From: Marinobacter salinexigens
GTDB lineage: Bacteria; Pseudomonadota; Gammaproteobacteria; Pseudomonadales; Oleiphilaceae
Assembly (NCBI RefSeq): GCF_008370345.1
Contig: NZ_VTUU01000003.1
Location: forward strand, 372,001-436,000
Direction of reading: 5' to 3'
Length of the DNA: 64,000 bases
Shown: in pieces, positions 8,401-16,742 of the stretch
Numbering within the stretch: the stretch's first letter is position 1
How the letters are laid out: the number at the start of each line of letters is the position of its first letter
Position numbers and translations under genes: made by a program
Notes under the pieces: model-generated
The model's database searches: none
Seen by the model: only the letters and a program-made list of their open reading frames with translations
What the model was told of the DNA's origin: nothing

Positions 8401-9625
8401 CTGGAACAGTCGTGGCATCGTCAAAGGCCTGGAACGGTTGCCCGTGGGGGCGGGTATGGTCAGCGCCCGGCGCCGGAATGTGGTGTTTACCACCTCTGGT
8501 CTGTTCCGGGATTTATACGGCAGCCAGTTGATCTGGCTTGACCGGGCCGTGTTGATGGCGCTGGCAGGCGCGGGCACGACCATCAAATGGCAGTATCCGG
8601 AGCTGTCTCACCCGTTGGACCAGGCGCTTGAAGCTCTGCCTCCGGAACAGAGAATCCTGGGAGACGAGTCGCTGGAAGTGAATGGTGTGGCTGAACGCTG
8701 GGTTGCGGATGCCGGCGCCCTGATTGCTCAAGGCGTTTCTCCGGCTGACGCCGGCGTGGAGGCCGCGTTGCGGGTTTTCGGTACGGCGCCGGGCGCCTAT
8801 GGGGTTGGCATCAACCGCTTGTCGACCCGCTCCGGGGCCTGGGACGACCGGCGACAGCTTGGCGACGTGTACCGGCGGCGAATGGGGCATGCTTACGGTC
8901 AGCAAAGAGAGGGCGTACCGGCGCAGCGGGCTTTTGAACAGCAACTGGCCTCGGTGCAATACACCTATCTTGGGCGGGCGAGCCACCTCTACGGTCTGCT
9001 GGATAACGACGACGGCTTTGATTTCCAGGGCGGGTTGTCGAATGCGGTGGAACACTTGCGAGGCACTCCTCCCTTGAACCGTGTGTTGCAATACGCCGAC
9101 CCGGATAACCCAAGGGTGGATTCCCTGCAGCGCGCCTTGCAGGTCGAACTCCGGGCCCGCAATCTGAACCCCCAATGGCTGGCGCCGCTGATGGAACATG
9201 GTTATGCCGGTGCCCGGACCATGGCTGCGGACTTTCTCGACAACCTCTGGGGCTGGCAGATCACCAGTCCACAGGTTGTTCGCTCCAGCGTCTGGGACGA
9301 AGTGAACGATGTGTACTTCAGGGACCGACATGGCCTCGGGCTGGATCAGTTCCTGTCCAAAGGCAGCAACGCCCACGTTAAATCCCACATGCAGTCGGTG
9401 GCTTTGCTGGCGGCCAAGCGAGGGTACTGGAAGGCGGACCCTTTCACCGTCCAGACTCTCGCCCGTGACTTTGCCGCTACAATCATTGACCATGGCTTGC
9501 CCGGAAGCGGCCACACCCGGCCAGGTCACCCATTGATGGACTGGATCGCCGATCAGCTCGAGCCAGCCCAGCGGGAAGCATTTGACCATGCCCGCATGGG
9601 CGGTAGTACAGAATCAGATGAGTAA
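5474..9625 (+). CDS. CobN/magnesium-chelatase-H family protein with signal peptide
   Basis: This 1383-residue protein belongs to the CobN/ChlH family, whose best-known members are the large subunits that insert cobalt or magnesium into tetrapyrroles together with AAA+ partners (CobS/CobT, ChlI/ChlD). Family-like stretches include PPRGWEVDEELLHANTTFPP, DALVYLGRHSTREFLPRRR and the C-terminal GHTRPGHPLMDW. Unlike cytoplasmic CobN, it begins with a charged start, a hydrophobic core and ASA-ATVVG, a good signal-peptidase site near residue 28, so it should be periplasmic. It sits between the corrinoid receptor and the periplasmic binding protein, and no CobS/CobT chelatase subunits occur in the window. 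A role in handling corrinoids or their metal outside the cytoplasm is inference; HmuS of Bacteroides haem-uptake operons is a CobN-like precedent. Start ATG 5474 has AGGGA upstream. Confidence 0.85.
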   Translation: MSRTLGLLIRASVGIIVWLLAATGGASAATVVGLVSDRSAAELAAGAQRFVQHYPEHRVVLRTPGQLAALDDQALNGILDQADALLVAAVFGDQVGRLEQLLSEREQSRPVPLLAINGDRRLTRLSRFNGRALLKGAPDELLTRLMAAPEPGADVRAHLASLAANNPEHTRWLAGRALYQGRTPQHLDALLRWLLVEAGESLTVPVLPPRELIRYYRNGESVTGAPELNLEAGPAVAVLDLDSGDRPGDRDLLDAACRALETRGLQCFSVLSRWGGASLEAIRSLPQVIGPATLTGIVSLQDFTVGGGEGRQGVTEELIKLNVPVLKGIRLSDLTEAEWRLSVDGVPADKVHYQLAMPELQGISQPMVLAVAQPAKTDPLTGVALTLTEPVQERVNAMAGRLSRWYQLQVKENRDKRLAIIYYNHPPGRQNIGADNLDVPASLYEILHRLKEDGYNTGPLPESPEALLELIQQRGVSLPDDPVGLRQMAPMLESLSAPEYQRYLETLPDVVQQEIVHGPLGYLHERLEQAHDLGQQELALGLLDRGIRDLRHLIEHVQHPGRQSALAALDHYGDRWRTRLQQGGQLDVLASLREELAASGIPGLRGWGEAPGKSMVVGNKQVFPGLTFGNVFIGPQPPRGWEVDEELLHANTTFPPTHQYVGFYYWLREKFRADALVYLGRHSTREFLPRRRAGLTDDDYPDVLGGELPLIYPYIVDGVGEGIQAKRRALAVMISHLTPPLAATRLYDELLELRQLVETWEAANEPNSPTRERALELLRDKIRVLDIRQDLEQEIAGEMGLSADQVSLDDISPDLLVHEAGHYVTDMQEHFMPLGLHVFGRDWSDEMVDTMLESMTTEADAPALLWRQKLEVSPSEERRQLLAALNGRFVPPGHGNDPLRTPEVLPTGRNFHTLSDDLIPTRVAWSLASELVNDASKNPAAMTDGSDALVLWASDTVRDEGVMIAFGMQLLGVRPVWNSRGIVKGLERLPVGAGMVSARRRNVVFTTSGLFRDLYGSQLIWLDRAVLMALAGAGTTIKWQYPELSHPLDQALEALPPEQRILGDESLEVNGVAERWVADAGALIAQGVSPADAGVEAALRVFGTAPGAYGVGINRLSTRSGAWDDRRQLGDVYRRRMGHAYGQQREGVPAQRAFEQQLASVQYTYLGRASHLYGLLDNDDGFDFQGGLSNAVEHLRGTPPLNRVLQYADPDNPRVDSLQRALQVELRARNLNPQWLAPLMEHGYAGARTMAADFLDNLWGWQITSPQVVRSSVWDEVNDVYFRDRHGLGLDQFLSKGSNAHVKSHMQSVALLAAKRGYWKADPFTVQTLARDFAATIIDHGLPGSGHTRPGHPLMDWIADQLEPAQREAFDHARMGGSTESDE

Positions 9626-9628
9626 TCT

Positions 9629-10561
9629 ATGGGTCACTGTCAACGGATAGTCACATTGAAAGCGGTTGCTACGCTGGTATTGGCGGGTTTGTGTCAGACA
9701 GCACTTGGCTCCGTCTGCGCCACCGACGATCGGGACCGACAGGTGTGCCTGGAGCAATCGGCACAGCGCATCGCAGCACTGTCTCCGGGGGCTACGGAAC
9801 TGGTATACGCCTCAGGCGCGGGTGATAAGGTGGTGGCTGTGGTGGCTTACAGTGATTATCCGCCTGCGGCGAAAAAGGTGGCGTCGGTGGGCAGCCACAC
9901 CCGGCTGGATCTGGAACGGCTGGTTGCTTTGCAGCCGGACCTGGTGATTGGCTGGGTTACCGGCAATCCACAGGCCCAGCTGGCGGCGCTGGATGAGCTG
10001 GGTATCCCGATCTTTTACATCGAACCCCGCAGTTTCGACGGAGTATCATCGACCATTGAACGGCTGGCCACGCTGGCGGGTACCGAAGACGAGGGATTTG
10101 CGGAGGCTCGACGGTTCCGTGAAGGTATAGACGAACTGGTGGCCAGATACCGCGATGCGGACCCTGTCCCTGTGTTCTATCAGGTATGGGACGAACCGCT
10201 GATGACGGTGAATAATCAGCACCTGATAGGGAAAGTTATTTCCTTGTGTGGTGGGACCAACGTCTTTGGTGATCTGGAACGCCTGGTGCCACGAATCAGC
10301 GACGAAGCAGTACTGGCTGCAGATCCCGAGGCCATCCTTGCCGGCGGCATGGGTGAGGAAAACCGGCAGTGGCTGGATCGTTGGGCAGCCTTCCCACAAC
10401 TTGCGGCCACGCAGCAGGACAATCTCTACTTCGTGCCACCGTCGCTGATCCAGAGGCCAACGCCCAGGCTGCTTCAGGGCAGTCGCCTGTTCTGTGAAAA
10501 ACTCGATGAGGCGCGTGCACACCGGACCTCCTCTGCCGATGCGGAGCCCGGTCAGCCATGA
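9629..10561 (+). CDS. btuF: Periplasmic corrinoid-binding protein of ABC importer
   Basis: BtuF captures B12 in the periplasm and delivers it to BtuCD. The 310-residue protein starts with a signal peptide (hydrophobic to about residue 27) and has the class III binding-protein fold: RIAALSPGATELVYASGAGDKVVAV, then LDLERLVALQPDLVIGW, then a second lobe with GTNVFGDLERLVPRIS. These sequences are typical of the BtuF branch rather than siderophore binders. It begins three bases after the CobN-like stop, and its last codons overlap the btuC start, consistent with a single transcript under the riboswitch. Confidence 0.9.
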   Translation: MGHCQRIVTLKAVATLVLAGLCQTALGSVCATDDRDRQVCLEQSAQRIAALSPGATELVYASGAGDKVVAVVAYSDYPPAAKKVASVGSHTRLDLERLVALQPDLVIGWVTGNPQAQLAALDELGIPIFYIEPRSFDGVSSTIERLATLAGTEDEGFAEARRFREGIDELVARYRDADPVPVFYQVWDEPLMTVNNQHLIGKVISLCGGTNVFGDLERLVPRISDEAVLAADPEAILAGGMGEENRQWLDRWAAFPQLAATQQDNLYFVPPSLIQRPTPRLLQGSRLFCEKLDEARAHRTSSADAEPGQP

Positions 10562-11532
10562 GTCGTTCACCGGCGCCTTCGTTTCTTGTTCTTGCGGCTA
10601 TGAGCCTGTTGGCCATGGCGCTGTCGGTCAGTGTCGGCAGCGTGTCGGTGCCGGTGGGGGATTTACTGTCTGTAATATCCGGCAGTGGCAGCAAACTCCA
10701 TCAAACCCTGATTTTTGATCTCCGTCTGCCCCGCACCCTGGCCGCGTTTGCGACTGGCGGGCTGCTCGCTGTGGCCGGAGCCCTGATGCAGGTCCTGCTG
10801 CGTAACCCCCTGGCGGATCCGTATGTGCTCGGGCTCTCGGGAGGCGCTGCCGTGGGAGCGTTGCTGGCCATGCTGGCGGGTTTAGGGACTGCACTGATCT
10901 CTGGCTCTGCCTTCGCCGGAGCTTTGCTGGCCACCCTGCTGGTGTTCGGCCTGGCCCACGGTACCGGCAGCTGGACATCGTCCCGACTGTTACTGACAGG
11001 TGTCGTCGTTGCGGCGGGTTGGGGGGCAGTCATTACCCTGATGCTGGCCATTGCTCCAGCCCAGCGCCTGCCAGGCATGTTGTACTGGTTGATGGGGGAT
11101 GTGTCCTATGCCCGCACGCCATGGCCCGGGCTGGTTCTGCTGTTGCTGGTTTGCCTGCTGCTGTTTCCGTTGGGCCGCAGTCTCAATGTGCTGGCCAGGG
11201 GAACCATGCAAGCGGCGGCGCTTGGGGTGGCTGTCCGGCCCCTGGAGTGGTTGATCTATCTTGTGGCCAGCCTGCTCACGGCTACCGCCGTTACGACTGC
11301 TGGCAGCATAGGGTTTGTCGGTCTGGTGGTGCCTCATATGCTGCGGCTGGTGCTTGGTAACGACCAGCGCATTATCCTTCCTGCCTGTGCCCTTGCCGGT
11401 GGGACGCTGCTGGTTCTCGCGGATGCCCTGGCCCGGGTGGTGATTGCGCCGGAGCAGTTACCGGTCGGGGTTATTACCGCTTTACTTGGCGTACCGACTT
11501 TCCTCTACCTGTTATACCGGAGTCGGGGATGA
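10558..11532 (+). CDS. btuC: Corrinoid ABC transporter permease
   Basis: A FecCD-family permease of 324 residues with about ten hydrophobic segments. DLRLPRTLAAFATGGLLAVAGALMQ and NPLADPYVLGLSGGAAVGA are signature stretches of BtuC/FecD-type permeases, and GSIGFVGLVVPHMLRLVLG near the C-terminal part contains the coupling-helix region contacting the ATPase. The start overlaps the btuF stop by four bases (ATGA) and the stop overlaps btuD likewise. Context with btuB, btuF and the riboswitch makes a corrinoid substrate far more likely than a siderophore. Confidence 0.9.
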   Translation: MSRSPAPSFLVLAAMSLLAMALSVSVGSVSVPVGDLLSVISGSGSKLHQTLIFDLRLPRTLAAFATGGLLAVAGALMQVLLRNPLADPYVLGLSGGAAVGALLAMLAGLGTALISGSAFAGALLATLLVFGLAHGTGSWTSSRLLLTGVVVAAGWGAVITLMLAIAPAQRLPGMLYWLMGDVSYARTPWPGLVLLLLVCLLLFPLGRSLNVLARGTMQAAALGVAVRPLEWLIYLVASLLTATAVTTAGSIGFVGLVVPHMLRLVLGNDQRIILPACALAGGTLLVLADALARVVIAPEQLPVGVITALLGVPTFLYLLYRSRG

Positions 11533-12299
11533 ATCCTCTGAACGCCCACAATCTGGTGATTGATGTGCCCGGGCGACCGGGTGGCCAGGTGATGGATTTC
11601 ACTGTGGAAAAGGGGCAGATCTGGGGTGTGCTTGGGCCAAACGGTGCCGGTAAAACTACTTTGCTGCACACATTGGCCGGGTTGCGGCCGCCAAGGGCGG
11701 GCGAGGTTCGCCTGGGCTCCTCCTCGCTGGCTGGCATGAAACGGCGCATTGTGTCGCAGCAGCTGGGGCTGGTGTTTCAGGAACGTCACGATGAATTTCC
11801 GGCAACGGTTCTGGAAACGGCTCTGATCGGACGCCACCCCTGGCTGTCACCCTGGCAAATGGAATCCGGTGAAGACATCGAGATTGCGGAACAAGCGCTG
11901 AAGCGACTCGATGTCGCCCATCTGGCAGATCGTTTGGTCAGTACCCTCTCTGGCGGTGAGCGGCAGCGGGTAGCGATCGCCACGGTTCTGGCCCAGAAGC
12001 CCGATACCTGGCTCCTGGACGAACCGAGTAACCATCTCGATCTCCATCATCAGGTGGCGGTAATGCAGTTGCTTAAAGCCCGGGCTGGGGACGGATGTGC
12101 GGTTTTTATGTGCCTGCATGATCTCAACCTGGCGGCCCGCTGGTGCGACCACCTGCTGTTGCTGTTTCCCAACGGCGAGGCCTGTTGGGGCCCGGCGGAA
12201 AACATGCTGGTGCCATCGGCCCTGGAACGGCTTTACAACCAGACACTGGTGACCGTGGACGTCGATGGCGCGCCGGTCTTCGTGCCCGCCCAGGTATAA
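11529..12299 (+). CDS. btuD: Corrinoid ABC transporter ATPase
   Basis: The ATP-hydrolysing subunit of the BtuCDF importer, 256 residues. Walker A is GPNGAGKTTL, the ABC signature LSGGERQRVAIA, Walker B with catalytic Glu LLDEPSNHLD, and the H-loop His lies in MCLHDLNLAARW. Coupled to btuC by an ATGA overlap. An AAGGA motif in the short gap after its stop serves the next gene, the a,c-diamide synthase. Confidence 0.92.
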   Translation: MNPLNAHNLVIDVPGRPGGQVMDFTVEKGQIWGVLGPNGAGKTTLLHTLAGLRPPRAGEVRLGSSSLAGMKRRIVSQQLGLVFQERHDEFPATVLETALIGRHPWLSPWQMESGEDIEIAEQALKRLDVAHLADRLVSTLSGGERQRVAIATVLAQKPDTWLLDEPSNHLDLHHQVAVMQLLKARAGDGCAVFMCLHDLNLAARWCDHLLLLFPNGEACWGPAENMLVPSALERLYNQTLVTVDVDGAPVFVPAQV

Positions 12300-12315
12300 A
12301 CTCAAGGAAAACCTC

Positions 12316-13659
12316 ATGATCAAGGCGCAAGTCCCTGCTGCAATGATAACTGCTCCCGGCTCAGGTCAGGGCAAATCCATCGTGACGGCGGCACTGGCCC
12401 GCCTGCATCGTAATGCCGGCCGGAACGTGCGTGTGTTCAAACACGGACCGGACTACCTCGACCCCATGGTGTTGGAGGTAGCATCAGGAAACCCGGTCTA
12501 CCAGCTTCACCCATGGATGACGGGCGAGGATGAATGCCGTTGGCGCCTGGCGGAAGCGGCGAAAGATGCGGACCTGATTCTGGTGGAAGGGGCCATGGGG
12601 CTGTTTGATGGCGATCCATCCAGTGCTGACCTTGCCCGGCTGATGGGTATTCCGGCGCTACCGGTGATTGATGCCCGGGGCATGGCCCAGACATTTGGCG
12701 CCGTGGCGCTCGGGCTTGCGAGCTTTGATGCCCATCTACCGGTGCAGCAGGTGATTGCCAACCGCATTGGCAGCAGCCGTCATGGCGATATGCTCCGGGA
12801 AAGCCTGCCCGAAGGTATCCGCCTGCTCGGGGCGATTCCCCGCAATGAGGCCATGTCGATCCCCGACCGGCACCTGGGGCTGGTGCAGGCCAGCGAGGTG
12901 GCGGATCTGGAACAACGGCTGGATGAAGCCGCACAGGTGTTGACGGAGGCCGGAATGGATACCTTACCGGACGTCGTTGAGCTGGAGGCGGAACCGCCGG
13001 TGAAACTGCCTGAATGGCTGAGCGGGTGGCGTATCGCTGTTGCCAGGGATGCCGCGTTCGGATTCATCTATCGGGCCAATCTCGACCTGTTGCAGGCGCT
13101 GGGAGCGAAAGTGACAGAGTTCTCGCCATTGTCTGACAAGGCCTTGCCGGCCGCCGATGCCCTCTGGCTGCCGGGTGGCTACCCGGAACTCCATGCCGGT
13201 AAGCTGGCAGCCAATACGGCCATGCTCCAGGCTATTCGTGAGCATCATGCCTCGGGTAAACCAATGCTGGCGGAATGTGGTGGGCTGATGGCCTGCGCCG
13301 GGCAGTTGGTAGACAAAGACGGTGAAGCCCACACCATGCTGGGGCTGATCCCCGGAAAGGCCGAGATGGCAGGAAGACTCCAGGGATTAGGTATGCAGAG
13401 CCTGACAACAAAGCTGGGGGAACTGCGTGGCCACACCTACCATCACTCACGCCTGGATTCGCCCGCACAGCCAGATGCTTTCACCCGCACACTTGCTGGC
13501 ACCGAAGCCGAGCCGGTATTTTGCCGGAACGGGCTGGTTGCCAGTTATTTCCACGGATATTTCCCCTCAGCTCCAGAACTGGTCACTGCCATTTTTACCG
13601 GCCAGCCTCTGGAGTTTACGAAACCGAACACCAGTGCCAAGGAGCCTGATCATGCGTGA
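12316..13659 (+). CDS. cobB: Cobyrinic acid a,c-diamide synthase
   Basis: CobB/CbiA amidates the a and c carboxylates of the corrin ring with glutamine and ATP. The 447-residue protein has an N-terminal dethiobiotin-synthetase-like domain with P-loop ITAPGSGQGKSIVTAAL and KHGPDYLDPMV, and a C-terminal type-I glutamine amidotransferase domain with nucleophile Cys in AECGGLM and the catalytic His in SYFHGYFPS. The frame extends 17 codons upstream into btuD, but ATG at 12316 has AAGGA at proper spacing and gives the normal N-terminus. The gene overlaps cobO by eight bases. Its presence without corrin-ring genes nearby suggests either a ring pathway elsewhere in the genome or use of incompletely amidated imported corrinoids. 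Confidence 0.9.
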   Translation: MIKAQVPAAMITAPGSGQGKSIVTAALARLHRNAGRNVRVFKHGPDYLDPMVLEVASGNPVYQLHPWMTGEDECRWRLAEAAKDADLILVEGAMGLFDGDPSSADLARLMGIPALPVIDARGMAQTFGAVALGLASFDAHLPVQQVIANRIGSSRHGDMLRESLPEGIRLLGAIPRNEAMSIPDRHLGLVQASEVADLEQRLDEAAQVLTEAGMDTLPDVVELEAEPPVKLPEWLSGWRIAVARDAAFGFIYRANLDLLQALGAKVTEFSPLSDKALPAADALWLPGGYPELHAGKLAANTAMLQAIREHHASGKPMLAECGGLMACAGQLVDKDGEAHTMLGLIPGKAEMAGRLQGLGMQSLTTKLGELRGHTYHHSRLDSPAQPDAFTRTLAGTEAEPVFCRNGLVASYFHGYFPSAPELVTAIFTGQPLEFTKPNTSAKEPDHA

Positions 13660-14263
13660 CCGCGCGAAAGATCCCGAACGCCATGCCCGCCGGATGGCTG
13701 CGAAACAGAAAATCATGCAGGACCGCATCGCCCGTGCCCAGAACGAGCAGGGCGTGTTGCTGGTACTGACTGGCCCCGGTAAGGGTAAGAGCAGTTCCGG
13801 CTTCGGTATGGTTGCCCGTGCTCTGGGCCACGGTATGAAGGTGGGCATTATCCAGTTCATCAAAGGCGCTTTCAGCACGGGTGAAGAAGCCTTTTTTCGG
13901 GATCTTCCCAACGTGGATTACCACGTTATGGGGCAGGGCTACACCTGGGATACCCAGAATCGTGAGCAGGATGTGAAGGCCGCCGGCGAGGCCTGGGCCA
14001 TTGCAGCGAGAATGTTAAAAGACGAAAGCTATGATCTGATTCTGCTGGATGAACTCAATATTGCCCTGAAATACGACTACATCGATCTGGACCGGGTGCT
14101 TGACGATCTTCAGAACCGCCCGGAGATGCAGCACGTTGTTGTGACTGGCCGTTCCGCACCTCAGGAACTGGTGGATCTGGCCGATACGGTCACCGAAATG
14201 GGCGTGGTCAAACACGCCTTCAAGGATCAGGGCGTGAAGGCCCAGAAGGGCGTGGAACTGTAA
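13652..14263 (+). CDS. cobO: ATP:corrinoid adenosyltransferase, CobA/CobO/BtuR type
   Basis: Adds the 5'-deoxyadenosyl ligand to cob(I)yrinate diamide or other corrinoids. The 203-residue protein has the family P-loop TGPGKGKSSSGFGM, QFIKGAFSTGE and LILLDELNIALKYDYI, which matches the CobA/CobO/BtuR group rather than PduO or EutT. The open frame begins far upstream, but ATG at 13652, inside the end of cobB, gives the standard family N-terminus MRDRAKDPERHARRM. The cobQ start follows its stop with no gap. Confidence 0.95.
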   Translation: MRDRAKDPERHARRMAAKQKIMQDRIARAQNEQGVLLVLTGPGKGKSSSGFGMVARALGHGMKVGIIQFIKGAFSTGEEAFFRDLPNVDYHVMGQGYTWDTQNREQDVKAAGEAWAIAARMLKDESYDLILLDELNIALKYDYIDLDRVLDDLQNRPEMQHVVVTGRSAPQELVDLADTVTEMGVVKHAFKDQGVKAQKGVEL

Positions 14264-15763
14264 ATGACCACTCTGATGGTTCAGGGCACCACTTCCGATG
14301 CCGGTAAGACCACCGTCGTTGCAGCGCTGTGCCGCTGGCTTGCACGTCAGGGGATAGCGGTGGCGCCGTTCAAACCCCAGAACATGGCCCTGAACAGTGC
14401 GGTAACGGTGGATGGTGGCGAAATCGGGCGCTCCACCGCATTGCAGGCCCTGGCCTGTGGTCTTGAGCCCCATAGTGACATGAACCCGGTGCTGCTGAAG
14501 CCCCAGAGTGACTGCGGAGCCCAGGTGATCCTCCGTGGGCGGGTGCACGGCAACATGGATGCGCTGGATTATCACGGTTACAAGGCGGAAGCGAAACAGG
14601 CCGTGATGGCAGCATGGCAGTCGCTCAGTGCACGTTATCAGATCATCATTGCCGAGGGCGCAGGCAGTCCGGCAGAGATCAACCTGCGGGCAAATGATAT
14701 TGCCAATATGGGCTTTGCTGAGGCGGCCGACTGTCCGGTTCTGCTGGTGGGTGATATCGATCGTGGCGGTGTGTTTGCGCAACTGGTCGGGACACTGGAA
14801 CTGGTTACCGATAGCGAACGGGAGCGTACCCGGGGTTTTGTCATTAACCGGTTCCGGGGCGACAAGACGTTGTTGGACCCGGGGCTTGAGTGGCTGGAGG
14901 AGCGCACCGGCAAACCGGTAACAGGCGTGCTGCCTTATTTGCACGGCCTGGTGATTGATGCGGAGGACAGTGTTGGCACCAGCGGCGAGAGCGAAGCCGG
15001 TGCCCTGAACGTTATCGTGCCTGTGCTTCCACGTATCAGTAATCACAATGACTTTGATCCCCTGCGACTGCATCCCGGTGTGAATCTCCGGTTTATCGGG
15101 CCAGACGAGGTAATCCCGCCTGCGGATCTCATTATCCTGCCCGGCAGTAAAAGCACCCGAACGGACATGGCCTGGCTCAAATCCCAGGGTTGGCCTGACG
15201 CCATCCGGCGCCATCTGCGCTACGGTGGCAAGGTGATGGGGATTTGCGGCGGGTTCCAGATGCTGGGCACGACCGTTGAAGACCCGGATGGCCTGGAAGG
15301 GGAAAAAGGTGCGAGTGATGGCCTGGGATTGTTCGATATGGCCACACGAATGGTGGCGGGAAAGCAGCTGAGGAACATCTGTGGTGAGTTGATGGGCTTG
15401 CCATCCTTGCCGGGAGAAGACTCTGCGCACACTGCCGGTCTGAGCGGCTATGAAATGCACAACGGCGTGACCACCGGCCCGGCGTTGGCAAGACCATTAG
15501 CCCAATTGGATGGTCGGACCGATGGCGCCGTCAGTGACGATGGCCTGGTCATTGGTAGCTATGTGCACGGCATCTTCGACGAGCCCGCGGCCTGCGAAGC
15601 TCTGTTGGCCTGGGCAGGCCTCGTGGGCAAGGGCAAGGCCATCGACTACCAGCGGCACCGCCTGGCTCAGCTGGACCGGCTGGCGGACCAGATCGAACAA
15701 CATCTCGATACCGACTGGTTGAAGGAATTACTGGGATTGAGCAACACAGGAGCCGCCGGATGA
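14264..15763 (+). CDS. cobQ: Cobyric acid synthase (glutamine-hydrolysing)
   Basis: CobQ/CbiP amidates the remaining b, d, e and g positions of adenosylcobyrinate a,c-diamide to give adenosylcobyric acid. The 499-residue length is normal. The N-terminal domain has [20 protein letters not shown] (P-loop) and [13 protein letters not shown]. The C-terminal amidotransferase domain has the nucleophile in [10 protein letters not shown] and the catalytic His in [13 protein letters not shown] at 14264 follows the cobO stop directly. The 3' end overlaps bluB by four bases. Confidence 0.96.
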   Translation: MTTLMVQGTTSDAGKTTVVAALCRWLARQGIAVAPFKPQNMALNSAVTVDGGEIGRSTALQALACGLEPHSDMNPVLLKPQSDCGAQVILRGRVHGNMDALDYHGYKAEAKQAVMAAWQSLSARYQIIIAEGAGSPAEINLRANDIANMGFAEAADCPVLLVGDIDRGGVFAQLVGTLELVTDSERERTRGFVINRFRGDKTLLDPGLEWLEERTGKPVTGVLPYLHGLVIDAEDSVGTSGESEAGALNVIVPVLPRISNHNDFDPLRLHPGVNLRFIGPDEVIPPADLIILPGSKSTRTDMAWLKSQGWPDAIRRHLRYGGKVMGICGGFQMLGTTVEDPDGLEGEKGASDGLGLFDMATRMVAGKQLRNICGELMGLPSLPGEDSAHTAGLSGYEMHNGVTTGPALARPLAQLDGRTDGAVSDDGLVIGSYVHGIFDEPAACEALLAWAGLVGKGKAIDYQRHRLAQLDRLADQIEQHLDTDWLKELLGLSNTGAAG

Positions 15764-16479
15764 CTGATCACAATCGCCCCTTCTCCAGGACGGAAACCGA
15801 AGGGCTCTACCGTGCCATCTACGAGCGCCGGGATGTTCGCTCCCAGTTCCTGCCCGACCCAGTCCCCAATGATGTGCTGGCGCGCCTGCTCGATGCTGCC
15901 CACCACGCCCCCTCCGTGGGCTTTATGCAGCCCTGGGATTTTATCGTGATTGACAGTGTCGAGGTGCGCCAGCAGGTGCTCTCCATTTTCGATCGGGAAA
16001 ACCAGAGAGCTGCCGAAAACTACACCGGCGAACGCAACAGGCGCTACCGCAACCTGAAACTCCAGGGCATCCTCGAAAGCCCTGTCAACCTCTGCATTAC
16101 CTGCGACCGCAGCCGCGGCGGCACCCACGTGCTGGGCCGCAACACCATCGTCGAGACCGATCTGTTCAGTACCTGCCTTGCTGTCCAGAATCTGTGGCTG
16201 GCGGCCAGGGCTGAAGGCATCGGTGTCGGCTGGGTGAGCATTATTGACCAGCAACAACTGGCTGACACCCTCCAGCTTCCTGAACACGTCTATCCCCTGG
16301 CTTACCTTTGCCTGGGATACGTCAGCGAATTTCTTGACCAACCGGAACTACAGGCCAAAGGCTGGCGCTCCCGTTTGCCGCTGGAAGGGTTGGTTCGTCG
16401 AAATGGGTGGGGTACGCCACTGGAAGAAGGCGAACTCAGGGATGCGTTGGCGGCGTTAATGTCGGCGACCACGTATTGA
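15760..16479 (+). CDS. bluB: 5,6-dimethylbenzimidazole synthase
   Basis: BluB is a flavin-destructase of the nitroreductase fold that converts FMNH2 and O2 to DMB, the B12 lower ligand. The 239-residue protein shows [45 protein letters not shown], highly typical of BluB, and [23 protein letters not shown] further on. It ends the riboswitch-controlled operon. With cobT and cobC in the left operon it gives the cell a complete, oxygen-dependent route to the alpha-ribazole moiety. Confidence 0.95.
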   Translation: MTDHNRPFSRTETEGLYRAIYERRDVRSQFLPDPVPNDVLARLLDAAHHAPSVGFMQPWDFIVIDSVEVRQQVLSIFDRENQRAAENYTGERNRRYRNLKLQGILESPVNLCITCDRSRGGTHVLGRNTIVETDLFSTCLAVQNLWLAARAEGIGVGWVSIIDQQQLADTLQLPEHVYPLAYLCLGYVSEFLDQPELQAKGWRSRLPLEGLVRRNGWGTPLEEGELRDALAALMSATTY

Positions 16480-16496
16480 TCCCTTCATGTTCGGGA

Positions 16497-16522
16497 TATA
16501 CGATCCGTATACATTTTGTATA
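16497..16522. promoter_or_regulatory. Overlapping inverted repeats in the promoter of the ParD-like gene
   Basis: TATACG-ATC-CGTATA (16497-16511) is a perfect 6-bp-arm palindrome. It shares its right arm with a second palindrome, TATAC-ATTTT-GTATA (16508-16522), giving three regularly placed half-sites. A plausible -10 hexamer TATAGT (16519-16524) overlaps the last half-site, and the antitoxin-like gene starts at 16536. The arrangement looks like a self-regulatory operator of a ribbon-helix-helix protein; the binding protein is inferred. Confidence 0.6.
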
Positions 16523-16535
16523 GTCAGGGTCTGCT

Positions 16536-16742
16536 ATGGGTATCGTCAAGATTAACGATGAGTTGCACGAGGACATTCGCAAGGCCAGTTCGGTCATGGT
16601 GCGCTCCATCAATGCGCAGGCGGAATACTGGATCAAAGTAGGCATGCTGGCCGAGGCAAACCCGGATAAGTCGTTTTCAGACATAATGCGCGAACAGATG
16701 AAGCTGGCGGACGTTGAAATCAGGAAGGTGGCCAATGTCTGA
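16536..16742 (+). CDS. ParD-like antitoxin-family protein
   Basis: A 68-residue protein resembling the ParD-like antitoxin family: N-terminal MGIVKINDELHEDIRKAS, a short beta-strand plus helix of ribbon-helix-helix type, then RSINAQAEYWIKVG. No ParE or RelE-type toxin gene is adjacent. Instead its last eight bases overlap the start of map, and the pair appears to be co-transcribed from the palindrome-bearing promoter. ParD-like genes next to methionine aminopeptidase genes are a recurring arrangement from memory. Whether it is an antitoxin, an autorepressor of map, or both cannot be told from sequence. Confidence 0.7.
   Translation: MGIVKINDELHEDIRKASSVMVRSINAQAEYWIKVGMLAEANPDKSFSDIMREQMKLADVEIRKVANV

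Noticed and set aside
8513..9589. Long leftward open frame inside the CobN-like gene
   Set aside because: It is fully antisense to a conserved protein, with low-complexity, unstructured composition and no ribosome site or domain.
14015..15460. Long leftward open frame across cobO/cobQ
   Set aside because: It lies opposite clearly coding cobO and cobQ, has no recognisable domain, and is His/Gln-rich as expected for an antisense shadow in GC-rich DNA.
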